Assembly: GCF_000744885.1 (NCBI RefSeq)
Contig: NZ_JQMV01000003.1
Location: 1,674,001 to 1,738,000, forward strand
Direction of reading: 5' to 3'
Origin: Thermus amyloliquefaciens
GTDB taxonomy: Bacteria; Deinococcota; Deinococci; Deinococcales; Thermaceae
DNA: 64,000 bases
Below are positions 1 to 9,960 of this stretch, piece by piece; position 1 is the stretch's first letter; each line of letters opens with the position of its first letter. Under the pieces are notes generated by a model. It did not search any database. It saw only the letters and a list, made by a program, of their open reading frames with translations, and was not told where the DNA came from. The position numbers were made by a program, and so were the translations under genes.

Positions 1-33
1 GGTCCGGAGCTACTAAAGGCGTAGGATGGCCCC

Positions 34-588
34 ATGACCCGCCTCGAGGTGCCCCGTCCCGCCACCTTCGTAAGTCTCACCGGCTTCATGGGGGTGGGGA
101 AAAGCCGCATCGGCTGGGAGCTCGCCCGCGCCCTCATGCTCCACTTCATCGACCTGGACCGCTACATCGAAAGGCGCACCGGCCTCTCCATCCCCGACAT
201 CTTCCGCCACCTGGGGGAGGAGGCCTTCCGGCGCATGGAGAAGGAGGCGGTGCGGGAACTGGTGGCCAAGGACTTTCTGGTCCTCTCCTTGGGCGGGGGC
301 ACCTTCGTGGACCCGGAAAACCGGGCCATGCTCCTCGGGCGGGGCCCCGTGGTGGCCCTTTGGGCGAGCCCCGAGACCATCCTGGAGCGGGCCACCCGCA
401 AACCAGGGCAAAGGCCCCTCCTACAGGTGGAAAACCCCCTGGAGCGCATAAGGACCCTCCTCGAGGCCCGCAGGCCCATCTACCAGGAGGCCCACATCCA
501 CGTCTCCACGGACGGCCGGAAGGTGGAGGAGGTGGTGGAGGAGATCGTGGAGAAGCTTTGGAGCCATGCAAAGGCTAAGCGTCCGTAA
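34..588 (+). CDS. aroK: Shikimate kinase
   Basis: Phosphorylates shikimate to shikimate 3-phosphate with ATP, in the cytosol, in the chorismate pathway. The 184-residue product has the P-loop GFMGVGKSRIG near residue 20, the DLDRYIE shikimate-binding strand near residue 40 and the LGGGTF motif near residue 85, all in the family order and normal length. The ATG lies 6 bases after a TAGGAT box (22-27) with no Shine-Dalgarno site, so the message is probably leaderless. The 3' end overlaps aroB by 23 bases, so the two are very likely co-transcribed and translationally coupled. Confidence 0.95.
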   Translation: MTRLEVPRPATFVSLTGFMGVGKSRIGWELARALMLHFIDLDRYIERRTGLSIPDIFRHLGEEAFRRMEKEAVRELVAKDFLVLSLGGGTFVDPENRAMLLGRGPVVALWASPETILERATRKPGQRPLLQVENPLERIRTLLEARRPIYQEAHIHVSTDGRKVEEVVEEIVEKLWSHAKAKRP

Positions 589-1618
589 ACCCTTTCCCTA
601 CCCCATCCGAATCGGAAAAGGGGTGCTGGCCGAGGTGAACCTGCCCGAGGGCCCCAAGGCCCTCCTCTACGACCGCAAGGTGGAGGGCTTCGCCCAGGAA
701 GTGGCCGAGGCCCTAGGGGTACCCCACCGCCTGGGGCTGGAGGGGGGGGAGGGGGCCAAGACCCTGGAGGTCTACGGCCGGGTCCTTTCCTGGCTGGCAC
801 AACGGGGCCTCCCCCGGAACACCACCCTGCTGGTGGCAGGCGGGGGCACCCTCACCGACCTGGGGGGCTTCGTGGCCGCCACCTACCTCCGGGGCATCCC
901 CTACCTTGCCTTCCCCACCACCACCCTGAGCGTGGTGGACGCCAGCGTGGGGGGCAAAACCGGCCTCAACCTCCCCGAGGGGAAGAACCTGGTGGGGGCT
1001 TTCCACTTCCCCCAAGGGGTGTATGCGGAGCTCAAGACCCTTGGCACCCTCCCGCCCTTCACCTTCAGGGAGGGCCTGGTGGAGGCCTTCAAGCACGGGC
1101 TGATCTCCGGGGACGAGGGGCTTTTGGAGGTGGAAGGCCTCACCCCGGAAAGCCCCAGGCTGGAGGCCTACCTGGCCCAGGCGGTGGGGGTGAAGATCGC
1201 CATCACCGAGCAAGACCCCTTGGAAAAGGGGGAAAGGCGCCTCCTCAACCTGGGCCACACCCTGGGGCACGCCCTGGAGGCCTACACCCGCCACGCCTTG
1301 CCCCACGGGGCGGCGGTGGCCTATGGCCTCCTCTACGCCGCCCTGTTGGGTCGGGCCCTGGGAGGGGAGGACCTGGTTCCCCTCACCCTCCGCCTCCTCC
1401 GCTGGCTGACCCCACCCCCCCTGCCCCGGCTGGCCTGGGAGGACCTCCTCCCCTACCTGGCCCGGGACAAGAAGAAGGTCTCGGAAAGCCTCCACTGGGT
1501 GGTGCCCCTGGGCCTGGGCCGGCTCGTCGTCCAGCCCCTTCCCGAAAAAACCCTAAAGGAGGCCTTCGCCTCGTGGCGGGAGGCCCTCGAGGGGCTTGGC
1601 CTTTTTGGCGAAGGTTAG
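566..1618 (+). CDS. aroB: 3-dehydroquinate synthase
   Basis: Converts DAHP to 3-dehydroquinate, the second step of the shikimate pathway, using NAD and a divalent metal. The 350-residue product shows the family glycine-rich NAD segment GGGTLTDLGGFVAATYLRG, the conserved SVGGKTG/NLPEGKN stretch and the metal-ligand region around LGHTLGHALE. Length is normal. The start overlaps the end of aroK, which supports an aroKB operon. Its TAG stop (1616-1618) is also the first bases of a dispersed repeat that follows the gene. Confidence 0.95.
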   Translation: MQRLSVRKPFPYPIRIGKGVLAEVNLPEGPKALLYDRKVEGFAQEVAEALGVPHRLGLEGGEGAKTLEVYGRVLSWLAQRGLPRNTTLLVAGGGTLTDLGGFVAATYLRGIPYLAFPTTTLSVVDASVGGKTGLNLPEGKNLVGAFHFPQGVYAELKTLGTLPPFTFREGLVEAFKHGLISGDEGLLEVEGLTPESPRLEAYLAQAVGVKIAITEQDPLEKGERRLLNLGHTLGHALEAYTRHALPHGAAVAYGLLYAALLGRALGGEDLVPLTLRLLRWLTPPPLPRLAWEDLLPYLARDKKKVSESLHWVVPLGLGRLVVQPLPEKTLKEAFASWREALEGLGLFGEG

Positions 1619-1692
1619 GTGCCAAGGGGTTGCCGCCGTAGCCGGGGAATAAAGGGCATGCCCAAGGCTTTTCTCGGCTGAAAGCCTAAGGG
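1616..1692 (-). repeat. Dispersed stop-codon-associated repeat, copy 1
   Basis: A diverged copy of a short repeat found seven times in this window. The shared core, read on the minus strand, runs from a CAGAAARGCYTTGGGCAT-like block through CCCTTCTTCCC-like sequence to GGCGGCAACC. Here the outer end (TAGGTGCC on the plus strand) contains the aroB stop codon. The other boundary is uncertain because the far end is degraded. No gene is visible in the rest of the gap to 1803. Confidence 0.6.
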
Positions 1693-1802
1693 CTTCCCAT
1701 CCATGGCCCCCAGGCCCTCCCCGCCCCAGGCTTCCCGGAAGTCAGCGGGGCCCTTTTGACCACGAGGAAGCCCTGAAAACCCTAGGGCGTGCGGTGCGAA
1801 GC

Positions 1803-3692
<1,890 letters not shown>

Positions 3693-3715
<23 letters not shown>

Positions 3716-3848
3716 GGGCGTAGGCGTAGCTCTCCCCCTTGCCCGCCGCCAAAGCCCCTCGGACCATGTTCCAAAGAGCAAGGAGCGCCAGGTGGGCCAC
3801 CACCGCCCAGGTGCGCTCCGCCTCCGTCAAGGGAGGGGGTTGCTCCAT
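3693..3848 (-). CDS. Small hypothetical protein, DUF4870-like N-terminus
   Basis: A 51-residue frame beginning [20 protein letters not shown]. The [16 protein letters not shown] stretch resembles the start of DUF4870 small membrane proteins, but the usual two or three further membrane segments are missing. It may be a truncated remnant. The same frame stays open upstream through a dispersed repeat (3879-4005), which may have displaced the original 5' region. There is no convincing Shine-Dalgarno site. Overlaps acpS tail-to-tail. Confidence 0.4.
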
Positions 3849-3878
3849 GAAAAGGGGGGCTCGAGGCTCCCGCTTGCC

Positions 3879-4005
3879 TAAGGGGCGGTGCATGGGGGCT
3901 GCCCCAAGCCACGGGCTTTGCCTGGGACCCCTGGGCAGAAAAAAAGGGGGATGCCCGAAGCTTTTCTGGAGCACCATCGTGGCGCAAACCACCCCGGGGC
4001 GCTTA
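3879..4005 (-). repeat. Dispersed stop-codon-associated repeat, copy 2
   Basis: Longest copy (127 bp) of the repeat family. The left end is TAAGGGGC and the right end GGGGCGCTTA. The right-end TTA (4003-4005) is the reverse complement of the TAA stop of the acyltransferase gene. The core with CCAGAAAAGCTT, GGGCAT and CCCTTTTTTTC is recognisable on the minus strand, followed by a diverged segment. Confidence 0.65.
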
Positions 4006-4575
4006 GGCCACCACCTCCTCCTCATCCCGGATGCGGATGGGCCCTTGCTTTTCCGGCCTAAGGCCCACCTTGTCCTGGTAAAAGGCCCGGATGGATTCAA
4101 AATCCCGCTTTATGTCCCCACTGGGCCAAAGGTAGCCCCCAATCCCCACCTCCTTCCTCCGGAAATCCACATAGCCCAGCGCAATGGGAACCTGGGCCTT
4201 GAGGGCCATGTGGTAAAAACCCGTCCGCCAGTAAGGGGCCTTCCCCCGGGTACCCTCTGGGGTAATGAGGATGGCCATCTCCTCTTCCCGGCGAAAAACC
4301 TCCGCCACGCTGTCCACCAGGTTGTTCCGGCGGGAGCGGTCCACGGGGATGCCGCCGAGAAGCCTCAAGAGCCAGCCCAAGGGGGGTCGGAAAAGCTCCT
4401 TCTTCCCCAACCAGCGGGCGCGAATCCCCAAGGCCCATAGGGCCAAAAGGCCAATCGGGAAATCCCAGTTGGAGGTGTGGGGGGCACCGATGAGGACGTA
4501 CTTCCTGCTGGGAGGGGGCGGCATGTGGTACCGCCACCCCAGGCTCCGCAACACCAGACCTGCCAGCTTCCGCAT
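4003..4575 (-). CDS. PlsC-like 1-acylglycerol-3-phosphate acyltransferase
   Basis: Acyl-CoA/acyl-ACP-dependent acyltransferase of the PlsC superfamily, expected at the membrane in phospholipid synthesis. The 190-residue product has the catalytic HTSNWD (HX4D) near residue 33, a GIPVDR substrate-binding motif, and PEGTRGK, in the correct order. It is somewhat shorter than typical PlsC, resembling the small acyltransferases common in Thermus. The start ATG lies 8 bases after TATACT, so the transcript is probably leaderless. Its stop codon lies in the end of a dispersed repeat. Confidence 0.82.
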   Translation of the reverse strand: MRKLAGLVLRSLGWRYHMPPPPSRKYVLIGAPHTSNWDFPIGLLALWALGIRARWLGKKELFRPPLGWLLRLLGGIPVDRSRRNNLVDSVAEVFRREEEMAILITPEGTRGKAPYWRTGFYHMALKAQVPIALGYVDFRRKEVGIGGYLWPSGDIKRDFESIRAFYQDKVGLRPEKQGPIRIRDEEEVVA

Positions 4576-4583
4576 ACCCTGAA

Positions 4584-4611
4584 AGTATACCCCCTGTGGT
4601 AGACTGTTCAA
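4584..4611 (-). promoter_or_regulatory. Promoter of the PlsC-like gene
   Basis: On the minus strand a TTGAAC -35 (4611-4606) and a TATACT -10 (4589-4584) are separated by 16 bases. The predicted start of transcription falls on the ATG at 4575. The same 80-bp gap must hold the der promoter. Confidence 0.7.
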
Positions 4612-4654
4612 AGGCGGGGTGGGGGCTTCCCCACCCCGGTTTGTTGGGGTGAAG

Positions 4655-5953
4655 ATGCATAAGGTGGTCATCGTAGGCCGGCCCAACGTGGGCAAATCCA
4701 GCCTCTTCAACCGCCTCCTGGGCAAAAGGAGCGCGGTGGTGGCCGATGTTCCCGGGGTTACCCGCGACCTCAAGGAAGGTGTGGTGGAAAGCGAGAAGGG
4801 ACGCTTCCTCCTGGTGGACACCGGGGGGCTTTGGTCGGGGGACCGCTGGGAAAAGAAGATCCAGGAAAAGGTGGACCAGGCCTTAGAGGACGCCGAGGTG
4901 GTCCTCTTCGCCGTGGACGGCCGCGCCGAGCTCACCCAGGCGGACTACGAGGTGGCGGAGTACCTGCGCAAAAAGGGCAAGCCCGTGATCCTGGTGGCCA
5001 CCAAGGTGGACGACCCCAAGCACGAGCACTACCTGGGCCCCCTCTACGCCCTGGGCTTCGGCGAGCCCATCCCCACCTCCAGCGAGCACGCCAGGGGTTT
5101 GGAGGAGCTCCTCGAGGCCATCTGGGCCAAACTTCCCGTCAGGCACATTGAGTCGGAACCGGAGGTGGCGGGCATCAGGCTCGCCATCGTGGGCCGGCCC
5201 AATGCCGGGAAAAGTAGCCTCCTCAACGCCATTTTGGGGGAGGAACGGGTCATCGTTTCCGAGGAACCCGGCACCACCCGGGACGCCATTGACGTCCACT
5301 TCACCTTCCGCGGCCAGCCCTTCATCCTGGTGGACACCGCCGGCATCCGCAAGCGCCCGGAAACCTTGGTGGAGGAGCTGGCCATCCGGCGAAGCCTCAA
5401 GGCCATTGAGGAAGCGGACGTGGTCCTTCTGGTCATAGACCCCTTCCAGGTGGGAGACCGGGAACTCAAGCTGGCCAACCACGCCCTGGAAAAGGGAAAG
5501 CCCGTGCTCCTGGTCATCAGCAAGTGGGACCTGGTGCGGAAGGAGGAGGCCCCCAAGGTGCGGCGGGAACTGAAGGAAAAGCTCGCCCACCTGGAGCACC
5601 TGCCCCGCGTCTACACCTCCGCCTTTACCCGGCAGAACCTGGACAGGATCTTCAGTGAGGCGGTGCGCCTCCACGAGCTCAACCACACCCGCATCCCCAC
5701 CGCCGAGCTCAACCGCTGGCTTTCCGTGTGGACCGCCAAGGTCCAGCTTCCCAACTTCAAGGGCAAGCCCCTCAAGATCCTCTACGCCACCCAGCCCGAG
5801 GTGGCCCCACCCACCTTCGTTTTCTTTGTGAACCACCCCGAGTTCGTGACCCGGGCCTTTGAGAACTACCTGAGAAACCGCATCGGTGAGGACCTGGACC
5901 TTAAGGAAATCCCCTTCCGCCTGGTCTTCCGCGGGCGCCGGGAGGAAGGCTAG
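4655..5953 (+). CDS. der: Ribosome biogenesis GTPase Der (EngA)
   Basis: Tandem-GTPase assembly factor for the 50S subunit. The product has 432 residues. G domain 1 starts VIVGRPNVGKSS near residue 8 with a DTGG G3 motif. G domain 2 starts AIVGRPNAGKSS near residue 175 with DTAG and SKWD motifs. A C-terminal KH-like domain ends FRGRREEG. The ATG at 4655 (MHKVVIVG) is preceded by GGGGTGAAG and fits homologues better than an in-frame ATG further upstream. Confidence 0.96.
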   Translation: MHKVVIVGRPNVGKSSLFNRLLGKRSAVVADVPGVTRDLKEGVVESEKGRFLLVDTGGLWSGDRWEKKIQEKVDQALEDAEVVLFAVDGRAELTQADYEVAEYLRKKGKPVILVATKVDDPKHEHYLGPLYALGFGEPIPTSSEHARGLEELLEAIWAKLPVRHIESEPEVAGIRLAIVGRPNAGKSSLLNAILGEERVIVSEEPGTTRDAIDVHFTFRGQPFILVDTAGIRKRPETLVEELAIRRSLKAIEEADVVLLVIDPFQVGDRELKLANHALEKGKPVLLVISKWDLVRKEEAPKVRRELKEKLAHLEHLPRVYTSAFTRQNLDRIFSEAVRLHELNHTRIPTAELNRWLSVWTAKVQLPNFKGKPLKILYATQPEVAPPTFVFFVNHPEFVTRAFENYLRNRIGEDLDLKEIPFRLVFRGRREEG

Positions 5954-6188
5954 CGCCAAAGAAGGAGCACCAAGGCCGCCACCCCAAGCCCCCACGCCGG
6001 CCCCTCAGGGAAGAGGCCCGGGCCAGAAGGCCATCCAGAACATCCAAGGTCCAGCCCAAAAGGAGCAGGCGGACCACGCTCGCCAAGGCCTCGGGCCCTT
6101 CCCCTACCCGGAGGAGGACCAGGACCACCACCCCACCCCGGGCCAAGGTGGCGAGATCAGCAAGAAGCCGGGTCCAGGCCATCCTCAT
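5950..6188 (-). pseudogene. Small membrane protein with a CDP-alcohol transferase-like motif, possibly frameshifted
   Basis: Starting inside the 3' end of the sirtuin gene, this frame encodes two hydrophobic segments and then DVLDGLLAR, which resembles the start of the CDP-alcohol phosphatidyltransferase signature D-x2-D-G-x2-A-R. The frame continues with low-complexity sequence. One added base near 6010 would instead join it to PEGPAWGLGVAALVLLLWR and a stop touching the der stop. That gives about 79 residues, far too short for a complete enzyme. I suspect a broken or reduced membrane protein; low confidence. Confidence 0.3.
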
Positions 6189-6909
6189 CCAAAAGGGCCC
6201 CCAACCCCTCCACCGCCCCCATCCTTAGGGAGAGGTGGGCCAAGGGGGTAAGGGGGGTGGGCTCGGGGTTCACCTCAATGAGGTAAGCCCCGGAAGCGTA
6301 GGCAATGCGCCCCAGGGAGGCGGCGGGCTCCACCTCGGCGCTGGTGCCCACCACCAGGGCCACCTCCGCCTGGGCAAAGGCGGCCTCCGCCCGCTCCCAA
6401 GCCCCTTCCGGCAGGAACTCCCCGAACCAGACCACGTCGGGCCGGGCCCTATGCCCACAGCGGGGGCAGTGCGGGGGCGGGATGAAGGGCTCCGGGAGGG
6501 GGAAACGGTGCCCGCAGGCCTCGCACCGGGCGCGAAGAAGGTTGCCGTGGAGCTCCACCAGGTTCCGGCTGCCGGCGCGGGCGTGGAGGCCGTCCACGTT
6601 CTGGGTGACCAGGAGAAACTCCCCCCCTCGCGCCAAAACCTCCTCTTCCAGGCGCACCAGGGCCAGGTGGGCGGGGTTGGGAAGGGCCTCCCGCACCTTG
6701 GCGATGCGCCAAGCGTACCACCCCCAGACCTTCTCCGGATCCCTGGCGTAGGCCTCCGGGGTGGCGTAGTCCAAGGGATTGAACTCCTTCCAAAGCCCTT
6801 CGGCATCGCGGAAGGTGGGGATGCCCGAGGGCTTGGAGATGCCCGCCCCCGTTAGGACCGCCACCCTCCGGGCCTCCTTAAGCCGCGAACGAGCTTTCCC
6901 CAACCCCAT
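6157..6909 (-). CDS. cobB: NAD-dependent protein deacylase, sirtuin family
   Basis: Removes acyl groups from lysines using NAD, releasing nicotinamide and O-acyl-ADP-ribose. The product has 250 residues. It shows GAGIS near residue 21, GIPTFRD, the catalytic TQNVDGLHARAG region with His in ELHGN, and a zinc-ribbon CEACG...CPRCG. VVGTS and IEVNPEPT complete the Rossmann fold. The ATG sits 6 bases after TACCAT (leaderless layout) and is divergent from nnr. Its 3' end overlaps a small membrane ORF. Confidence 0.93.
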   Translation of the reverse strand: MGLGKARSRLKEARRVAVLTGAGISKPSGIPTFRDAEGLWKEFNPLDYATPEAYARDPEKVWGWYAWRIAKVREALPNPAHLALVRLEEEVLARGGEFLLVTQNVDGLHARAGSRNLVELHGNLLRARCEACGHRFPLPEPFIPPPHCPRCGHRARPDVVWFGEFLPEGAWERAEAAFAQAEVALVVGTSAEVEPAASLGRIAYASGAYLIEVNPEPTPLTPLAHLSLRMGAVEGLGALLDEDGLDPASC

Positions 6910-6944
6910 AAATCCATGGTACTTTCCGGAGTATTCTGGAAGCC

Positions 6945-8404
6945 ATGGCCACCTCCCTGAGGCTCTTTACCCCTGAGGCCATGCGGGAGGCCGACCAGAA
7001 GGCGGCCGAAATGGGCTACCCCACCCTCCTCCTCATGGAGTGGGCGGGGATGAAGGCGGCAAGGGTCTATAGGGAGCTATTCGGAAAGGCCCCCGCCGTG
7101 ATCCTGGCGGGCAAAGGGAATAACGGCGGCGACGGCCTGGTCCTGGCCCGGCACCTCCTCCTGGAGGGGGTGGCGGTGCGGGTCTACGCCGCAGAGGGCC
7201 AGCAGGGGGATGCCCTCCTGGCCCGAGGGGCTCTTCAGGCCCACGGGGTGAAGATCCGCTCCCTGGAGGAAGCCGCCTGGGACCGGGAAGAGGTGTTGGT
7301 GGACGCCCTCTTCGGCACCGGGCTGAAGGGGCCCCTGGAAGGCTTCCACAGGGGTCTGGTGGAGCGGATGAACGCCTCCGGCCTGCCCATCTTGGCCCTG
7401 GACCTGCCCTCGGGGCTCCCCTATTCCCCCCATGTGCAGGCCACGGCCACCGTGGCCTTCGCCGCCTTCAAAACTCCCCATTTCCTCAAGCGGGAGGCCT
7501 GCGGGCAGCTTTTCCTGGCGGGGATCGGCCTACCCAAGGCCCTTCTGGAGCGGGAGGACCTTCCCGAGGTGGCCACCCCGGAGGCCCTCCTGCCCCTCCT
7601 GCCAAGACGCCCCCTCACCGCCCACAAGGGGAGCGTGGGCCGGGTGGGGGTTTTAGGGGGGTTTCGGGGCGAGGGGCTTCGCTACGCCGGGGCCCCGGTG
7701 CTTTCCGCCCTGGGCGCCTACCGCATGGGGGCGGGGCTGGTGCACCTGGTGGCCCCGGAAGGGACGCCCCTGGAGCCCCTCGAGGCCGTCTTCCACCCCG
7801 TCTTGGCCCCCGCCTTGCCGCCCATGCGGGTGGAGGCCCTGGCGGTGGGGATGGGCGGGGGCCTTGGGGGCGGGAGTGGGCCCTGAAGGCCCTGGAAGCC
7901 CGGCTCCCCACGGTGCTGGACGCCGACGCCCTCCAGCCTGAGGTGGTTGAGGCCTACCGCAAGGCGGGGATCCCCACCGTCCTCACCCCCCATGCGGGGG
8001 AGGCGGGCAGGCTCCTTGGGAAGGCCCCCGAGGAGGTGGCCCAGGACCCCTTGGCCTCGGCCCAGGCCCTGGCGGAGGCCACGGGGCAGGTGGTGGTCCT
8101 GAAGGGAAACCCCACGGTGGTGGCGGAAGGTGGCCGCCTCTCCGTGAACCCCACCGGCAACCCCGCCTTGGCCACCGGGGGAACGGGGGACGTGCTCTCT
8201 GGGGCCATCGCCGCCCTCCTGGCGGCAGGCCTTCCCCCTTTTGACGCCGCCCGGCTTGGGGTTTACCTCCACGGCCTGGCAGGGGACCTTTTAGCGGAGG
8301 AAAAGGGGGTCGGCCTCCTGGCCCGGGAGGTGGCGGAGGCTCTTCCCCGGGCGCGGAGGCTTTTGGAAGGAGGGCAGGCGCCCTGGCCCTTTTCCCGGGT
8401 ATGA
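6945..8404 (+). pseudogene. nnr: Bifunctional NAD(P)HX epimerase/dehydratase, frameshifted
   Basis: Repairs hydrated NAD(P)H. The N-terminal YjeF_N epimerase domain is seen in EADQKAAEMGYPTLLLMEW and GKGNNGGDGLVLARHL. The C-terminal ADP/ATP-dependent dehydratase (carbohydrate-kinase-like) has TPHAGEAGRLL, LKGNPTVV and NPALATGGTGDVLSG. The frame breaks near 7870 in a GGGGG run: one extra G would join VGMGGGLGGR to EWALKALEARLPTVLDADAL. The second half has no start of its own. It is either a true one-base deletion or a homopolymer error. The ATG lies 7 bases after TATTCT. Confidence 0.88.
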
Positions 8405-8424
8405 GCGCCTCCTCCTGCCCTCAT

Positions 8425-8793
8425 TCAGCGGATAACCTTACCCTCGGCCTTGCTATATGAGTAGAAAAGGAGCTCGCCCAGGAAAAGCCCCAAAAAATAC
8501 GGGGTACCGGCGGGTCCTTGAAGGAAACGGGTCCAGTACCCCGGGCTAACCAGCTCAACGAAATAACCAACCGCCAAAGTGGCTGCTAGGAGAGCCACCA
8601 CTTCTATCCTGTTCGTTAAGCGCACCTGCCCAAGGGAGACATAGTCCAACAGGGCCCCGGAGATAACCCCAAGGGCAAAGGTAGCGGGTCCGAGGACACC
8701 CTCAAACCGGAGGGCTAAGAGCCCTAGCCCAACAGAAATGCCCAAGGCTAGCGTTCTCTTTGCAAGACCCCAAAGCCTTTGAAATCTATCCAT
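8425..8793 (-). CDS. Small polytopic membrane protein of the Cys-rich island
   Basis: I do not recognise this 122-residue protein. It shows about four hydrophobic segments (ALGISVGLGLLAL, ATFALGVISGALL, VVALLAATLAVGYFVEL, PYFLGLFLGELLFY) with a basic N-terminus, so it should sit in the cytoplasmic membrane. A strong AGGAGGT Shine-Dalgarno site precedes the ATG, and only 11 bases separate it from the upstream Cys-rich secreted protein gene. Base composition is lower in GC than the surrounding genes, suggesting transfer. It could be an immunity, export or anchoring partner of the Cys-rich proteins; this is inference. Confidence 0.65.
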   Translation of the reverse strand: MDRFQRLWGLAKRTLALGISVGLGLLALRFEGVLGPATFALGVISGALLDYVSLGQVRLTNRIEVVALLAATLAVGYFVELVSPGYWTRFLQGPAGTPYFLGLFLGELLFYSYSKAEGKVIR

Positions 8794-8804
8794 AGCAGCA
8801 CCTC

Positions 8805-9218
8805 CTACCTACAAACATTTTGGCAAACCTCGGTACAAACAATTCGCGAAACGGCCTCGCAAGACCACGCACCCCCAACGCGCCTACAAGCATACTCAAC
8901 AACCGGTCGGCAAACCTGTCGACAGACAAGGAAGCAGACAGGATTGAGGCTTGATCCACCTCCGCCACCCCCGCCATCCCCCGGATCCAGACAAGGCTGG
9001 GCGCCACAGCTGAGGGGCGAAACCTGCTCCTCCACCCCCGCTTTCTCAAAAGGTTTCACCATCTCATTGCCCGGCAATGGGCAAGAAGGCCCTTCTTGAG
9101 GGAAGGGCATGGCCTGAGCCATGGCCACCGGCAAACCCAAGACCATAAACACAAGCCCTCCTAGCAAGGATGCTGGTAGAAGGCGGGCTGGTAAGCGGGT
9201 CTGTACTCCGCCACCCAC
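8805..9218 (-). CDS. Cys-rich secreted protein B
   Basis: Unrecognised 137-residue protein. A Sec signal peptide (LLGGLVFMVLGLPVAMAQA) is followed by a segment MPFPQEGPSCPLPGNEMVK identical to that of the paralogue at 9936-10334. After it come a run of seven glycines and a C-terminal domain with eight cysteines spaced 3-3-7-8-7-3-3, a mirror-symmetric pattern suggesting two disulfide-linked helices. The GTG start is a choice: the leader seen in the paralogue is altered here (TAGGGGTGGGTGG), and the N-terminal 15 residues differ. It should be exported and oxidised outside the cytoplasm. Confidence 0.7.
   Translation of the reverse strand: MGGGVQTRLPARLLPASLLGGLVFMVLGLPVAMAQAMPFPQEGPSCPLPGNEMVKPFEKAGVEEQVSPLSCGAQPCLDPGDGGGGGGGSSLNPVCFLVCRQVCRPVVEYACRRVGGAWSCEAVSRIVCTEVCQNVCR
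9051..9165. repeat. 115-bp direct repeat, copy 1
   Basis: Identical base for base to 10206-10320. It covers the signal peptide and the conserved pro-like segment of the two Cys-rich proteins. Sequence on both sides diverges abruptly, so a conserved cassette is joined to different C-terminal domains. Confidence 0.9.
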
Positions 9219-9233
9219 CCCTACCGGTCCCCT

Positions 9234-9614
9234 TCAAACACTCGAAACACGCCCTGGGCGAAAAAGAAGCAGGGCCAAGACGACCCCTATAGCGTAGGGC
9301 TCCACGGCCATATCGCCCAGGCGACAGGCAAAAGTCCCAGGAAATACCAAATCCAGGAAGAGGTAAAAGAGGATTACGGCAAAGAGGGAGAAGACCAAGG
9401 CTTTCGGGAAGTTAAGGACCACGCCCTTACCCCAGCCCAGGTAGAAGGCCAAAATCGCACCCAAGCCCAACAGCAGCTGCAACCCACCCCAAATGCCCTT
9501 CTGTTCAAGAAGAAACGCAAGAACCGTGAAAATCACAAATAGCCCAAATGAGAGGAGTCTTTTTGGGACTTCTCGGTTCCGAAAGGCCATCCCAACACCC
9601 CCCTTCGCTTTCAT
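9234..9614 (-). CDS. Small polytopic membrane protein with the shared leader
   Basis: Unrecognised 126-residue protein with about four membrane segments (LLSFGLFVIFTVLAFLLE, LQLLLGLGAILAFYLGW, ALVFSLFAVILFYLFLDL, YAIGVVLALLLF). The 30 bases before and including its ATG are almost identical to those of Cys-rich protein A, with the same GGGGTGGAGGTGG Shine-Dalgarno region and an upstream CTT repeat, so the two are expressed under the same leader type. It is followed 15 bases later by Cys-rich protein B and probably forms an operon with it. Confidence 0.65.
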   Translation of the reverse strand: MKAKGGVGMAFRNREVPKRLLSFGLFVIFTVLAFLLEQKGIWGGLQLLLGLGAILAFYLGWGKGVVLNFPKALVFSLFAVILFYLFLDLVFPGTFACRLGDMAVEPYAIGVVLALLLFRPGRVSSV

Positions 9615-9641
9615 TGCACCACCTCCACCCCTAAGATAGGG

Positions 9642-9659
9642 CTTCTTCTTCTTCTTCTT
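9642..9659. repeat. CTT microsatellite, six copies
   Basis: Six perfect CTT units (AAG on the coding strand) lie just upstream of the shared leader of the membrane protein at 9234-9614. The matching site at 10362-10388 has nine copies. Confidence 0.95.
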
Positions 9660-9693
9660 GAGAAACGATCTTTGAAGGCAGCTTCCTGCCTTA

Positions 9694-9960
9694 TCAGTGC
9701 CCGGATTGAAGATAGGCAGCCCAGATCATTCCGAGAAGAGCGCTGGCATAAGGTAGGCCTATGCGCCTATAGGCAAACCAGAGGGTCAGGAGGAGGCAAA
9801 ACACCACGAAAACGTCCCCGGTTTCAAGCCTCTCATTGCGAAAAAGATCATCAAAAACGGAGAGCCACAGCTTAAATTGCAGCGCCGCTAAAGAAGAGTA
9901 GAAAGCAATGTCTACCAAAGTCCGAAACCTTTCCCTTAGCGAACGCAATACGTTTGGCAT
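9694..9960 (-). CDS. Small membrane protein following Cys-rich protein A
   Basis: Unrecognised 88-residue protein. It has an amphipathic, basic N-terminus (MPNVLRSLRERFRTLV), then hydrophobic segments around IAFYSSLAALQF, VFVVFCLLLTLWFAY and YASALLGMIWAAYL. The ATG at 9960 has a perfect AGGAGGA site 5 bases upstream, which is better than a start further upstream. It overlaps the 3' end of Cys-rich protein A by 25 bases, so the two are translationally linked. A role as immunity or export partner is a guess. Confidence 0.65.
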   Translation of the reverse strand: MPNVLRSLRERFRTLVDIAFYSSLAALQFKLWLSVFDDLFRNERLETGDVFVVFCLLLTLWFAYRRIGLPYASALLGMIWAAYLQSGH